Source: Paraescarpia echinospica (taxonomy: Eukaryota; Annelida; Polychaeta; Sabellida; Siboglinidae). From it: a stretch of DNA of 64,000 bases. Positions within the stretch are counted from its first letter, which is position 1, and each line of letters opens with the position of its first letter. The stretch lies in assembly GCA_020002185.1 (NCBI GenBank), contig CM034544.1, positions 1,482,823 through 1,546,822 of the forward strand, in the 5' to 3' direction. Shown here piece after piece: positions 23,879 to 34,800 of this stretch. The position numbers and the translations under genes are program-made. Below the pieces are notes generated by a model that was not told where the DNA came from, made no database searches, and saw nothing but the letters and a program-made list of their open reading frames with translations.

Positions 23879-24855
23879 GGATAAGGTTAATGTGTTTCAT
23901 TTTGTAAAAAACCTGTTACAATTTATAATGTACTCTACGCTCGCGCCAATTCCAATAATTTTCCCAAGAGAAAGCCGCGTTTTATGGTTTTATGGATGAT
24001 ACACGTGTTGTTTTCTTGTGTACTATAAAGCGAAACATGAAATCTGACGAACTATAGTATAACAATCCTAATCCAGCATATATTTCAATTGACGAAGAGT
24101 GATGAAACGAACTTGCTACCTTGACACCGGACGTAACAAACAGTATTCTATCTCTGCAATGCCTTAGTTGCCACCTGGTTAAATCTCATATTTACATGAA
24201 ACACGTTTGAACTTAAATCTTTAGACTACGTAGTTTATAGCAATCAGGTTGAAAAGGGAGAGGAGAATGTGGAGGCAATAGCTACTGCCAGGCCAATTGT
24301 CAGACAGATGAGGAGACTCGCTCTTTGAAGGTTGCCCTCTACCCGACCTACCCCCTCCCGGTCTACCCCCTTCCGGTCTACTCCCTCCCGGCCTACCGCC
24401 TCCCTGTCTACCCCCTTCCGGTCTACCCACTCCCGGTCTACCCCCTTCCGGTCCACCCTCTCCCCTGTCTGGCCTCCCCCCGCCCGACACCCGTCGTCCC
24501 GTGCCGTCGTCCTCGACTGTGCCGTCGGGCTGTCCGTCAGCAGCTCGTTCTGTCCTCCCGTCGATACCTGGAACGAACCACGACAGCACCTACCGTAATG
24601 ACGGTATGCATTCGGACACTTAGTATAGTTAAATTATCAGCTTTCCGAAAACATACGGTACAAACAAAACTCCGCGTCCGAAAATACTACTAACTAGAAT
24701 CCCCGGATGACGCTGCATACCTACGTACTTGCGTAGAGGAACGGCTTCCCGAAGTATCCGACCAGATTTGTTGTGACGTAGAAGGGGTCAGTTATTTGTA
24801 ACGATCCTCGCGGTTTCTCTGACTGTTGCTAATTACATGAGACGCCCCTAATTAA

Positions 24856-25586
24856 AAGATGATCTTGACAGGTTGATTAAATGGTCTGAAAAGTGGCAAA
24901 TGTTGTTCAATTTTGGGAAATGTAAATGTCTTCACACAGGACATGGGAACGAATATGTAGAATATACAACGGGGGGAACTGTACTAAATTCTACTGTAAA
25001 AGAAAAAGACTTAGGGCTGACAATTAGTGCTGACATGAAGGTTTCAGAGCAGTGTGGAATTGCAGCTTCAAAAGGAAATCAAATCCTTGGATTGATTAGG
25101 CGAAATATAGCATATAAAGAAAAAGAACTAATAATACCGCTGTACAAAACAATAGTTAGGCCTCATTTAGAATATTGTATACAAGCGTGGAGGCCATACC
25201 GCAAGAAGGACATAGATATGCTAGAAAGAGTACAGAGGAGAGCGACTAAAATGATACCAAAACTGAGGGATCTTAGTTATGAAAAACGCCTAAAAGAATG
25301 TGGTTTAACAACACTAGAGACCAGGAGATTGAGAGGAGATCAGATAGAAGTGTTTAAAATGTTGAATGGTTATGAAAATATTGATAGAAATATGTTTTTT
25401 TCAGTTAAGGAAGATAGAAAGACTAGAGGACATAAAGTTACATTAGTAAAGGAACAGTGTAGATTAGACGTAAGAAAGTTTTCATTTTCACAAAGGACTG
25501 TGAATGTATGGAACAGATTATCTGAAGATTGTGTGGGTGCTAGTAGTGTGAATATGTTTTAAAATAAAATCGACACATACCTCAGA
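24856..25586 (+). pseudogene. LINE RT fragment, unit copy 3
   Basis: Open for 229 codons from 24873 to the shared TAA at 25560-25562, like copy 1, with a Lys to Glu change in the W-S-E-K-W motif. The duplicated block ends at 25586, so the 3' tail present in copies 1 and 2 is missing. Confidence 0.85.
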
Positions 25587-25659
25587 AGTTCGCCCTGTTC
25601 TTCTAGTTGTACTTTGTCCTTGGGATGTACCAACAGGTGCCTGAGGGTGGTGTGGGGAC

Positions 25660-26055
25660 GCATGGCCGTTGCTACTCCAAATACCGTGCAAGAATTGTGG
25701 TGGGGAATACATTGGGGAGACAGGAAGACTACTCAAAACAAGACTGGAGGAACACAGAAAGGACGTAGACAACACGAAAAATGAGAAATACACAAGGAGC
25801 GGAAAAAAAAGATTGATGTCTGCCATCAATAAATCCGCCCTTACAGACCATACGACAACTGAAAACCATATCATAGACTGGGAGGGAGTGAAAATTGTAG
25901 TCAAAGAAACCAACAGAAGAATTCGGCATATCAAAGAAGCCATCTGGATCAGAAAAACCAAAACACCCATCAACAGAGACGAGGGCAATTACGAACTGCC
26001 TCACGTGTACGATGACGTCATTCAGCGTCATAGGTACTGATGAAGTCGGCGTGAC
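25660..26055 (+). pseudogene. Penelope-like element GIY-YIG endonuclease remnant
   Basis: A 123-codon open piece ending at 26040 carries C-K-N-C-G-G-E-Y-I-G-E-T-G-R, then T-R-L-E-E-H, S-A-L-T-D-H, I-I-D-W-E-G-V-K-I, R-H-I-K-E-A-I-W-I-R and I-N-R-D-E-G-N-Y-E-L. These are the features of the C-terminal GIY-YIG endonuclease of Penelope-like retroelements: Y-I-G, the following Arg, and a Glu in the I-K-E-A-I helix. The reverse transcriptase that should precede it is absent; sequence upstream joins the truncated tandem copy at 25586. The domain looks undamaged but is isolated, so I call it a 5'-truncated remnant. Confidence 0.85.
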
Positions 26056-26134
26056 ACGTCAACGAAAGCCTCTACCAGGTAATTTAACATGATTCTTGGA
26101 TATGAAAAATTAAAGTTTCTAATTTCTGTCAAAA

Positions 26135-26312
26135 TATGTTACTAATAATGGAGCGTGGTAGTCTGGTAGTTAGAACGCAGGTCTGTCAAAATATGTTACT
26201 AATAATGGGGCGCTGTGGTCTGGTAGTTATAACATAGGTCTGTCAAAAGATGTTATCAATAATGGGGCGCGGTGACCTGGTAGTTAGAACACAGGTCTGT
26301 CAAAAGATGCGA
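26135..26312. repeat. ~65-bp tandem triplication with tRNA box A-like motif
   Basis: Three imperfect units each hold AATAATGG(A/G)GCG, then TCTGGTAGTTAGAAC or a close variant, then GGTCTGTCAAAA. The TGGTAGTTAGAAC part resembles the 5' half (box A) of a tRNA gene, but no box B follows, so no tRNA is called. Confidence 0.75.
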
Positions 26313-26379
26313 CCGAGGCACAGAGCACCTTCTGTCAGTGCGATAAATGGTCAACTTCGTTATGCTCCGTGGCCTGTGT

Positions 26380-27055
26380 CTCTCAGAAAAGACAACAACT
26401 AAGGCCGTTTGTCCATTCTACTTGGTGTATACAACAACTAGAACCGTTTGTCAATTCTACTTGATGTCAACAACAACTAATGCCGTTTGTTCATTCTACT
26501 TGGTGTCTACAACAACTAAAGCCGTTTGTCCATCCTACTTGGTGTCTACAACAACAACTAAAGCCGTTAGTCCATTATACTTGGTGTCTACAACAACTAA
26601 AGCCGTTTGTCCATTCTACTTGGTGTCTAAAACAACTAAAGCCGTTTGTCCACCCTACTTGGTGTCTACAACAACTAAAGCCGTTTGTCCACCCTACTTG
26701 GTGTCTACAACAACTAAAGCCGTTTGTCCACCCTACTTGGTGTCTACAACAACTAAAGCCGTTTGTGCACCCTACTTGGTGTCTACAACAACTAAAGCCG
26801 TTTGTCCACCCTACTTGGTGTCTACAACAACTAAAGCCGTTTGTCCACCCTACTTGGTGTATACAACTAAAGCCGTTTGTCCACCCTACTTGGTGTATAC
26901 AACTAAAGCCGTTTGTCCACCCTACTTGGTGTCTACAACAACTAAAGCCGTTTGTCCACCCTACTTGGTGTCTACAACAACTAAAGCCGTTTGTCCACCC
27001 TACTTGGTGTCTACAACAACTAAAGCCGTTTGTCCACCCTTCTTGGTGTCTATGC
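26380..27055 (+). repeat. 39-bp minisatellite, 17 copies, open in two frames
   Basis: A tandem array encodes T-T-K-A-V-C-P-P-Y-L-V-S-type 13-residue repeats in the frame from 26347 to 27084, and a second uninterrupted repeat peptide (V-H-P-T-W-C-L-Q-Q-L-K-P-F) in another frame. Units are 39 bp with 36- and 42-bp variants that differ by whole ACA triplets. Left-hand units are more diverged and the centre is nearly homogeneous. No signal peptide, splice site or homology supports a protein, and the intact frames can be explained by a repeat unit whose length is a multiple of three and lacks stop triplets. I treat it as non-coding with some doubt. Confidence 0.85.
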
Positions 27056-28070
27056 TAAAGGAAGTAAAATATTCCACACAGTGAAACGAAAAAAGAAACT
27101 ATCGTGGATGTACAGAGCTAATGGTCTCGCCCTGCCTAAACCCACGCGGGCACAGCTTTAGCTACTCCCAGAACATTAGTTTGGTCTGATAATAGACCAA
27201 ACCTTCAATGCGGACACCGTAGCTAAGTATTATGATTTCCAAGTTGCTCCCTAACATGAGGCAACAAACCAGGCATTTCAATCATCACCGTTAGGGTGGC
27301 ACTATCTAGAAGCCATCAATAATATTTTCTTAGATAGGAGAAACCGCCCTCTAGAAAAATTCAACGGGTTAATGTATCAATATACATATACACATCCACG
27401 TGCGCGCGCACACCCACCCACCCCCCTCACACACACACAAACAAACACAAACACACATACATATTAATTACAATCAGCATACCACATAAGACTGCACGGA
27501 TTTCAAACGTACAACTGTTGTGGCTTGAAGAGGAGTTGGTGAAGAGGAACCAGCTCCACAACCGTGTCCGAGGTTTCTACACCGGACCTACCTGTTCTTA
27601 ATCGTTGTCATTGGACCTACCTGTCGATATGTGTTGTCACCGGACCTTCTTGTACGTACTGATTGCGCGCGACCCCTGTCCACGTCGAAGTGGCGCACAC
27701 TCGACTCTGCTAGCATAATGACCACTGTCCATCCGTCGTGTCACGTGTCTAATGACGCATTGGGCGCGGCGACACCAGAGTACGCCGTGTCACGTGTGTA
27801 TAATGACGTCAGCACGAGACACAAAGTGTCGTGTTTTGTAAACAAGGCCAACATGAAATTACACTTACTGCTAAGGTGTAATTTCTACAGCCCTTTTGGC
27901 AATGTGTTGTTTTTGTTGTTTCTTATATGACATATTGAGCACGCGACAGTTTAGCGCGGGAAAATAATTAATGTAGAAAAGGGCCAGTATATCCGTCGAC
28001 GATGTGGGATATTGTCATCGGTCTGAGTCGACAAACTCTAATGTTCTTCCAATACCACTGATGAAGAATC
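27056..28070. other. Unassigned spacer with a CA-rich tract
   Basis: A CA/CCCA-rich simple tract lies at ~27405-27462. Two similar CGTGTCACGTGT ... TAATGACG segments occur near 27737 and 27786. No coding sequence recognised. Confidence 0.4.
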
Positions 28071-28170
28071 AGGGAGGGAGGGAGGGAGGAAGAGAAGGAG
28101 GGAGGGAGGGGGACAGGGAGGGAGGGAGGGGGACAGGGAGGGAGGGAGGGAGGGAAGGAGGGAGGGGGCG
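28071..28170. repeat. GGGA/GGGAGG purine tract
   Basis: About 100 bp of almost pure GGGA units on the plus strand, with three GACAGGGAGG interruptions. The many closely spaced G runs could form G-quadruplex or triplex DNA. Minus-strand Pro/Ser-rich frames across it are artefacts. Confidence 0.9.
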
Positions 28171-29365
28171 AGCGGGAGCCCGATAGATAATCCAGAGTGG
28201 AAAAGGTTTTGAAAAAGAAGGAAGACAAAAGTCCAAGGACCAGCACCGTAACCAGACCTACACAATGGAAAGGAAATCGAACCCGACACAGAGGGAATCA
28301 CACGGCACGAAGGGCGTAAATAAGTAGGCCTATCTAATTCGCAAGCATGCGTATACCCAGTCACTCGTATCATACAACAGCGGCGACACGGGTCTACCAA
28401 CGGAGCTGACGAAGCAAGTCGATGCGCTCCACGTAACGGGAAACGCCCGATGGGTTGTCTTACATGAGCCGCACGACGAACAATGATCACCGCAGAGCTC
28501 TGCTCGAGTACCGAGCTAATGGTCTTCCTTGTCTCTCCACATGTAGGATTGAAGACGTTGGTGATGAATGCCGTACGCCGCGGCTCCACCACGGCGCGTC
28601 ACAAGACCGGAAGGCTGCAAGGTGAACCGGTTCAACATCTGTCGAAACACACGAACCCAACCGCCGTCCACATACGATGACGTACAGTTCATGAGAATCA
28701 GCCTTGATTAGTGATACCATTGACACGTAAGGCAGACAGGGTTGGTCAAATAGTTAAACTTGTGGTATCCCAAACAGCACAGGAGACGTCATTTCAAAAC
28801 ATTCACCATAGAAAACGCTACCGTGGTGATTTGGTCATTGATGCATACGTTGAAACGTATTGTTTGTTACTTTTAAACCATTATTGATTTATTATATTTT
28901 TGGTTTATACGTATAATTACTTCAACAGATTCGTCGCTCTGATTTCATACGTCTGTACCGAGCTCATCTGCGAGTAATTTATCAACGAATATCGACCAAT
29001 ATTCAACATGACAAGAGAATGTTAAACCTAAGTTGGTGTTTTCTTCGTTGGTGTTTGCTCATAAACAAGGTTCGTTTGTCGTTACTGGGCTTTCTGTACA
29101 CTACGTTGCCATTCTCTCTTTGTTCTGTGTTGACCAGTCTGACGGGAGGTGTCCCACTGTCATTGCCGCCATAGTATTTGAAAGGGTATGTTTTTGGACG
29201 TTCTGCACAGGTTTCGAGCTAAGTGCGCTGCCGCACGGTTGTGCTTTGTCGAGAAGGTAAAACTGTTCTCAGCTGCCGTACGTTTGCTCAACTACTCTGG
29301 TATTCACCAAAGAACAGCATCATTGAGATACAGCCGTAAAGAATTACCCTGTGTAATATTGTAAA

Positions 29366-29444
29366 AAGGTAAGTTCTTATATAGCGCAGTATCCAGTCTT
29401 CATGACTGCTCAAAGCGCTTTACACTTTACTCCCTGGCAGACCT
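29366..29444 (-). mobile_element. SINE core fragment without tRNA head
   Basis: About 80 bp closely match the core of the 52-kb and tandem-unit SINEs (TATAGCGCAGTATCCAG, CTCAAAGCGCTTTACACTTTA, each shorter than the full core). No tRNA-like head lies at the expected distance; the sequence changes into another repeat at ~29446, which implies 5' truncation or later insertion. Confidence 0.75.
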
Positions 29445-29450
29445 AAATGT

Positions 29451-30226
29451 ACTCTAACTATAACGCTCGTATTACGACAACAAACGAAAACGAAACATAT
29501 TTAATTACTGGATATTATTTATCACTACGTGATCTACTGGTGCCAAATATTATGCCTTACATATGCACATAAACATCACCCGGATAAAATTTAACACCCG
29601 GATAAATGTAAGCGCGATGTGACGCTTACATTTATCCGGCGTTAAATAATATCCGGGTGACGTTTCTGCGCATGTGCGAGTCGGTTGTTGTCATTAGTTG
29701 CCATTGGGTACGTTTACGCTTTCCACCCGCGGCATCCCCGTTAAATAATATCCGAGTGGCGTTTCTGCGCATGCGCGAGTCAGTCATTTCCGTTTACCGC
29801 CTAAACTGACAGTATGAGTTGTGTTAAGGGGTTAGGACACTGTTAGACTTCCTGCTTGGTTACAGACGAAAAAAAGTGCATTATATTTTTGAGAAATGAT
29901 TTTTTACAATATTCACTTGCTCTGACATAAGTGCATTTGAGTAGTCAGATTTCTAGATGTGATTGTAGAAGCTGTTGACAGTAAAATTGTGTCTTTTTAG
30001 CTGATTTTACTAAGCGGAAAGGTATTTGGCAGCAACTTGGCTAGTTGACACTTTAGCCGGATTACTGCCTGCATCCATTTGTAAATATTGACGGTTGTCA
30101 TACATACAGGCATTTTGTAAGAGCTAGAAATATTACATTTTGACTAAACTCGACCAGCATGTCAATGAGATGATGACAACGGCAGGTGAGAAGTTTAATA
30201 CAGTTTCCAGGTCACGTTTTCTTACA
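29451..30226 (+). mobile_element. Dispersed repeat with long inverted modules, copy A
   Basis: Begins with an ~170-bp module (29451-29620) that ends in two CCCGGATAAA motifs. An inverted arm follows at once (hairpin 29577-29658), and then an internal segment (~29830-30226). The module also occurs at 47761-47925 (+) and 49455-49610 (-); the internal segment occurs reversed at ~47940-48345. This is the pattern of a non-autonomous DNA transposon family with long inverted ends. Copy A is cut at its right end by the LINE fragment. Confidence 0.6.
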
Positions 30227-30757
30227 ATCAGACAAGGCCCAACTCTCTTTGTCATTTACATCAACGACCTGTACAATAACATTAAAACCAAGGCTAGACT
30301 ATTCGCTGATGACACAATACCGTATCACACCATCCACAGCACAGCCGACACTCACCAACTACAACCTCAACACCTTGGAGAAATGGGAGAGGAAGTGGCA
30401 GATGAGTTTCAATATATCCAAGTGTCACGTCCTAATTGTCACAAAGAAGCGCAAGCCCATTATAGCAACATATACAGAAACCTTAAAGGGTGCCCTCCAC
30501 GGCACAGGTGCAATCACATTGCTACAAAGGACTGGTCCGCCCCGTGTTGGAGTACGCCTCTGTCGTGTGGGAACCCCACCAGCAACTCACTCCAGAACAA
30601 ACACGCACCTCCATTCCTTCTTCCCCTCAGCCATCCGTTTATGGAACAAGATCCCCGACAAAGCGTCCTCGGCCAGCACCCTCACAGCCTTCAAAGCGGC
30701 AGTTGAGGTCTGGGTAAAAAATACTACCTAGACACACCTTTAAAAAAAAAAAAAAAA
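30227..30757 (+). pseudogene. LINE reverse transcriptase remnant with poly(A) tail
   Basis: Coding-like sequence shows G-P-T-L-F-V-I-Y-I-N-D-L, the catalytic F-A-D-D-T motif (~30303-30317), L-E-K-W-E-R-K-W-Q-M-S-F-N and S-K-C-H-V, then a break. It resumes with a C-terminal block A-I-R-L-W-N-K-I-P and A-F-K-A-A-V. At least one frameshift near 30345 and an internal deletion near 30500 (loss of part of the thumb) disrupt it. It ends at ~30731 and is followed by an A-rich tail to 30757, as expected for target-primed insertion. A non-LTR class is certain; a Jockey/CR1-like clade is likely. Confidence 0.85.
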
Positions 30758-30759
30758 AC

Positions 30760-31690
30760 ACTGTTTTTATCAACCCTTTTAAACCGCGCATGTGCAACAA
30801 ACTGGAATATTCTTCTGGATAGAAGTAACCACAAGACTGTGAAGAAGAAGAAGAAAGTGTATCTAAGGCAAAGCTAAATTGAAGTCAAGTCCAGATGACC
30901 TTAATGGCTTAAAATTAATAACTAAGCTTACATTATTTAAGGTCATCGTCAAACGTTCTACACCGTTATTGGTTTTGGCGTTAATATTGAATGATGTTGT
31001 CATTTGCAACGTAAAATATTCATTCTATTGGGTAGCATTAGTTTGTTTAAGATCTTATGCCTACCTTATCTCAACAGATTAGTCATTAGCCATGCCAGGA
31101 TGTAAATGTAATAGTATTGATAAGCTTAACATTGGATAGTGCATGCGGCATAGTCATGGCCGTAGTGATACTCACACAGTCACAGACATACTCACGTAGT
31201 CGAATAGAGTCGACAGACTACTGACTAGTAGTAGTGCCACAGGCATAGCCATAGCATAGCCACCAAATGAAATATAAAATAGCCTATGAAATAATGTATT
31301 TAGCTATTATTGATGTGAACTTCTATCAATACGAGTCGTACATAATATTTAAATAATATGTGTAGACCCCCTTGGTATATACAGTTAATTTAATTGAAAT
31401 GTAATATTTAACAACTGTTTGTAATTATTGTATATAATAGGCCATATTGATACTATGGCTTGATTGTTTTCTGCAAGTCTTAATTTACTTTTGTAACAAC
31501 ATATATATAATATATACATATATATAAACCTACCACATCATATGCACTATTTTTTAGTCGCAAATCTTCTGTCCATGCAGTATCCATCTGTGAAAGAGCC
31601 AACTGGTGCTTAAAGGTAAGTTCCAATAATATAGCTGAATGTGTTCTTGGATATCCTAACAACACAACAGTTTTTAAGGGAAACATTACA
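30760..31690. other. Unassigned spacer left of the hAT element
   Basis: AT-rich sequence with short AT runs (~31500-31526) and nothing recognisable as a gene. Position 31684-31691 is the left target-site duplication of the hAT element. Confidence 0.4.
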
Positions 31691-31691
31691 C
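31684..31691. repeat. hAT target-site duplication, left
   Basis: CATTACAC, identical to 35885-35892. Confidence 0.9.
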
Positions 31692-31894
31692 TAGAGCTGG
31701 TTCGATCAGCACTAGTGATACTTGTGAAAGTTCGATACCGATACTTCGTGGTATCGCGATACTTCAATATTTTTGGTATCGAACGGCCGGATGTACGGAA
31801 AGTACGGCTACTCCGCTGCGGGCTTCGCTTCCTAACTTGACAGGGTTGACTATGTTGTATGTATTAGGCCGCTTAGGAGTGGTTCTTTTTCAAA

Positions 31895-32220
31895 AAAACA
31901 ATAAAATGTAACATCTCAGTGGTTTTATAAAGCTTTATTGTGGAGTCAGTTTCAAAAAAAGTCTATATAAATAATTATTTTAGTGCGATCTCAGTTTAGC
32001 CTCGATTATTCAAGCCTCGTTACGACGTTGGGTGGCACTACCGTTTGCTTCACCACTTTACCTTGCCCACTCTACATCGTAACAAAAAAACACAACATTC
32101 CAGTAATTTTATAGAGTGTTTATTGCACGCATTAGTATTCATGAATCTAGTTTAATATAAATAATTATTCAAGCGCGACATACTAGACTCGTTTACCCAG
32201 GTTCCGTTTGGTGGCGCTAT
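31895..32220. repeat. Degenerate ~180-bp direct duplication in hAT left part
   Basis: Two diverged copies share AATAATTATT, a GCG(A/C)(G/T)... block followed by CTCGTT, and TGGTGGC(A/G)CTA. They lie directly upstream of the BED exon, where a transposase promoter would be. Confidence 0.5.
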
Positions 32221-32277
32221 GTTTTGCTGTTTGATGGCGCCACCGTTTGTCGTACTCGCTCAACCGAGATGAACGAC

Positions 32278-32465
32278 AAAATGTCAAAACGCACATCGCC
32301 AATTTGGCAGTTTTTTTTACAAATACGGAAACACTGTAGAGTGTCTACTATGCCAGAAACGCTCCCCCCAAACTATTGGAGGAAATACATCAAATTTGAC
32401 GAAATATGTCACTGTCCATCATCCAAGAGACTACCAAAACATGATGATTTAAGGAAGTCGTGGTA
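32278..32465 (+). pseudogene. hAT transposase BED zinc-finger exon, frameshifted
   Basis: From the ATG near 32281 the peptide begins with S-K-R-T-S-P-I-W-Q-F-F. After an eight-T run (~32311-32318) the expected sequence continues only in another frame: V-E-C-L-L-C-Q-K, then G-G-N-T-S-N-L-T-K-Y and H-H-P. The C-x2-C followed by the T-S-N-L helix and an H marks a BED zinc finger, the N-terminal DNA-binding domain of many hAT transposases. One T too many in the homopolymer explains the break. The catalytic RNase-H-like and dimerisation domains were not found in the remaining 3.4 kb. Confidence 0.7.
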
Positions 32466-34214
32466 ACAGTAACAGTAGGCACTTCGACGAATTCTGCAAA
32501 CTGGGTCGTTTCGCATGCGTCGATTCGCGATCACCGCATGCCGTCTCGTTTGCCGGGCACCCGGTTAGCGCTTTGTTTCAACTCGCGTTTTGGCACTCTT
32601 TTCCTGGTCGCTTACCTCATTCACTGCGGGATTCTTCCGGAGCGTAAGTTGGCCTTTCATTACGTCATTTTCTGATTGAAATTTGACCAAAAGTAAGCTA
32701 ATTTCATCGATTTTACGGCATGACTGTGTTTTAATTGTAATTTTAACACAAACGGATGTATTAGTAAAGAAAACTGGTGTCTTTAGCCAGTTCTATGGAT
32801 ATTTATTAGTCTATGTTGAAAATTTTTGTGTAGAGAACGCAAGAGAAATGTGTTTTTAGCGCCGTTGAAAACATGCCACATTTGTCTGATTTGACCGATC
32901 TGTCAGTCAGACCGACAGCGCGTCACCCCAGCCAGATGCAGATCATGCCTTATTCTTTTTCTCTGAATTTAAATCACTACAGAAACAACGTTATATGTTC
33001 TGACTTTTAGATATGATACGTTGTTATTTAAGTTTGTATTTTATGAATATGATTTATAGTATACGCCTATAATACGGGCCAAGCATGGTAGTGTTAGACT
33101 TAGGCAAGGACTGGTTACTACTTAACCTTGGCCTTGGCATGGCTTAAAATGCCGTTATTTAATTATGGTTATGCATTTATTTAGACTTAGAAATAATATA
33201 AATGTCAATATGCAGTAATTTTAATTAATTCTTGTTAGTTACCTATTAAATCAACAATTTGTCAGAGCATTTTTTAAGGTAGAATACGTAAATAATTCGA
33301 CTTAATTTGTTTTTTTAAATGTTTCATGACTGTCACTTCACAAAATTTCTAAAGCATGTTGTAATATAAACCATAAATGCCTTGATCAGTTGTAGTATCA
33401 TTCATTTCATTGTATGACAACATGCAATACATTAAACACCACAGTTATTCCTCTCAAGTATCACAATTATTATGAATTTATGTGTGACATAATGCATTTT
33501 TATAGAATTTCACACGGCTCTCTTGAGTAACAGTAAAATTATTTCACAAGATTTGCATGTAGAATCAAAACAGTCGTCATTATAATTATGATACACGATG
33601 ACCTTTTTATTGTTCGCAGTTACCGGTACATGCAGTGACACTGATCTTACGCTGATATGTGTCTGACAGTTAACTGTGAAGGTACCAAGCCACAGAGTCA
33701 TCTGAATATGACACCCATCACCTGCCTCCATACGTACACATTTAATCTGGCTGATTATATATATGATATCTCCATTGAACAATGTCCGCTCAACATGACA
33801 CGAACATTACTTAGAGACATTATGTTGAAGAATACAACATTATGTTGCAAGATACTGAAATGTGAACCTTGCTGCACAGATCTTGCAGCCTACTGGCATT
33901 AAATTATGAGACAATCAACTTCCAATATTACAAAAAGAGCAGACTTCTTCTTCATGGTTTGCCTCCCATGGGACATGGGGAGTAACGATTCAGCGTCGGA
34001 ATACTGTGAACAATTTATAAACATTACTTCATCAAGTTCATGTTAAAATGCGGAACATTACATTATGAAACATTGACAATTGATTACTGGACTGGTGTGT
34101 ACAGAGCCTGCAGCATTCATCCAACCTGTCATGACACAGTCACACATAGACACAGTGAACTAGGAGTATGAATATTGTGTTTCTTTATCATGTATTCATA
34201 TGTTGAGTTTGTGT

Positions 34215-34800
34215 GCTATTTAGCCAATATTTACTTATTAATAAAGTTACTGTTAATGCTATATGTCTGGTTAATGTAAATTTATTATAATGTTTAATGT
34301 GGAGGTAAACATTGCATAAATTATATAACTGTCTTCATAATTATAGACATTCCAGCCTGTTATCGAAATGCAGTGGTCAGTCGTGCTAATGTTAGCCAAT
34401 ATTAACTTATTAATTAAGTTACTGTTAATGTGAAATGACTGGTTAATGTATATTTATTACCATAATTAATGTGGTTTACTACTTTCATAAATTATACAAA
34501 TATCTTCATAATCATGGACATTATGGCCTTTTACTGAAATGTGTCGGTTTGTCGAGGTTGCACACTAATTAGCCAAGATTGACTAATTAAATAAATTATT
34601 AAATGATTTGTTAATGTGTAATTATTACCATTATTAATGTGGTTATACACATTGCATAATATGTATACAATCTTCATAATCATGGACATTATGGCCTTTA
34701 ATTGGAGCGTTTTGGTCTGTTGAGTTTTGCATGCTACATAACTAAAATTAACTAATTAATTGCATTAATTTTGTTATAATTGGTACTAAAAATATTAAAT
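34215..34800. repeat. ~170-bp degenerate tandem repeat, about 4 copies
   Basis: Successive copies starting near 34218, 34393, 34571 and 34735 share TTAGCCAATATT-like starts, CTGGTTAATGT, ATTAATGTGG and TCTTCATAATCATGGACATTA. Spacing is about 169-178 bp. The array lies inside the hAT element and may have expanded after transposase loss. Confidence 0.8.

Larger units (their letters stand above)
22890..25586. repeat. Tandem 4.4 kb unit, copy 3, truncated (2697 bp)
   Basis: Identical in layout to copies 1 and 2 until 25586, where it stops inside the LINE fragment, a few codons before its natural end, and switches to Penelope-like sequence. Contains the SINE (about 23548-23878, minus), the pyrimidine-rich minisatellite and the LINE RT frame. 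Confidence 0.95.

Noticed and set aside
25518..25988. 156-codon hydrophobic minus-strand frame
   Set aside because: Shadow of the Penelope-like GIY-YIG frame and LINE end on the plus strand.
31550..31616. Possible exon ending in a GTAAGT donor just left of the hAT element
   Set aside because: The only open frame is 19 codons and its phase does not fit the first integrase exon at 37293.
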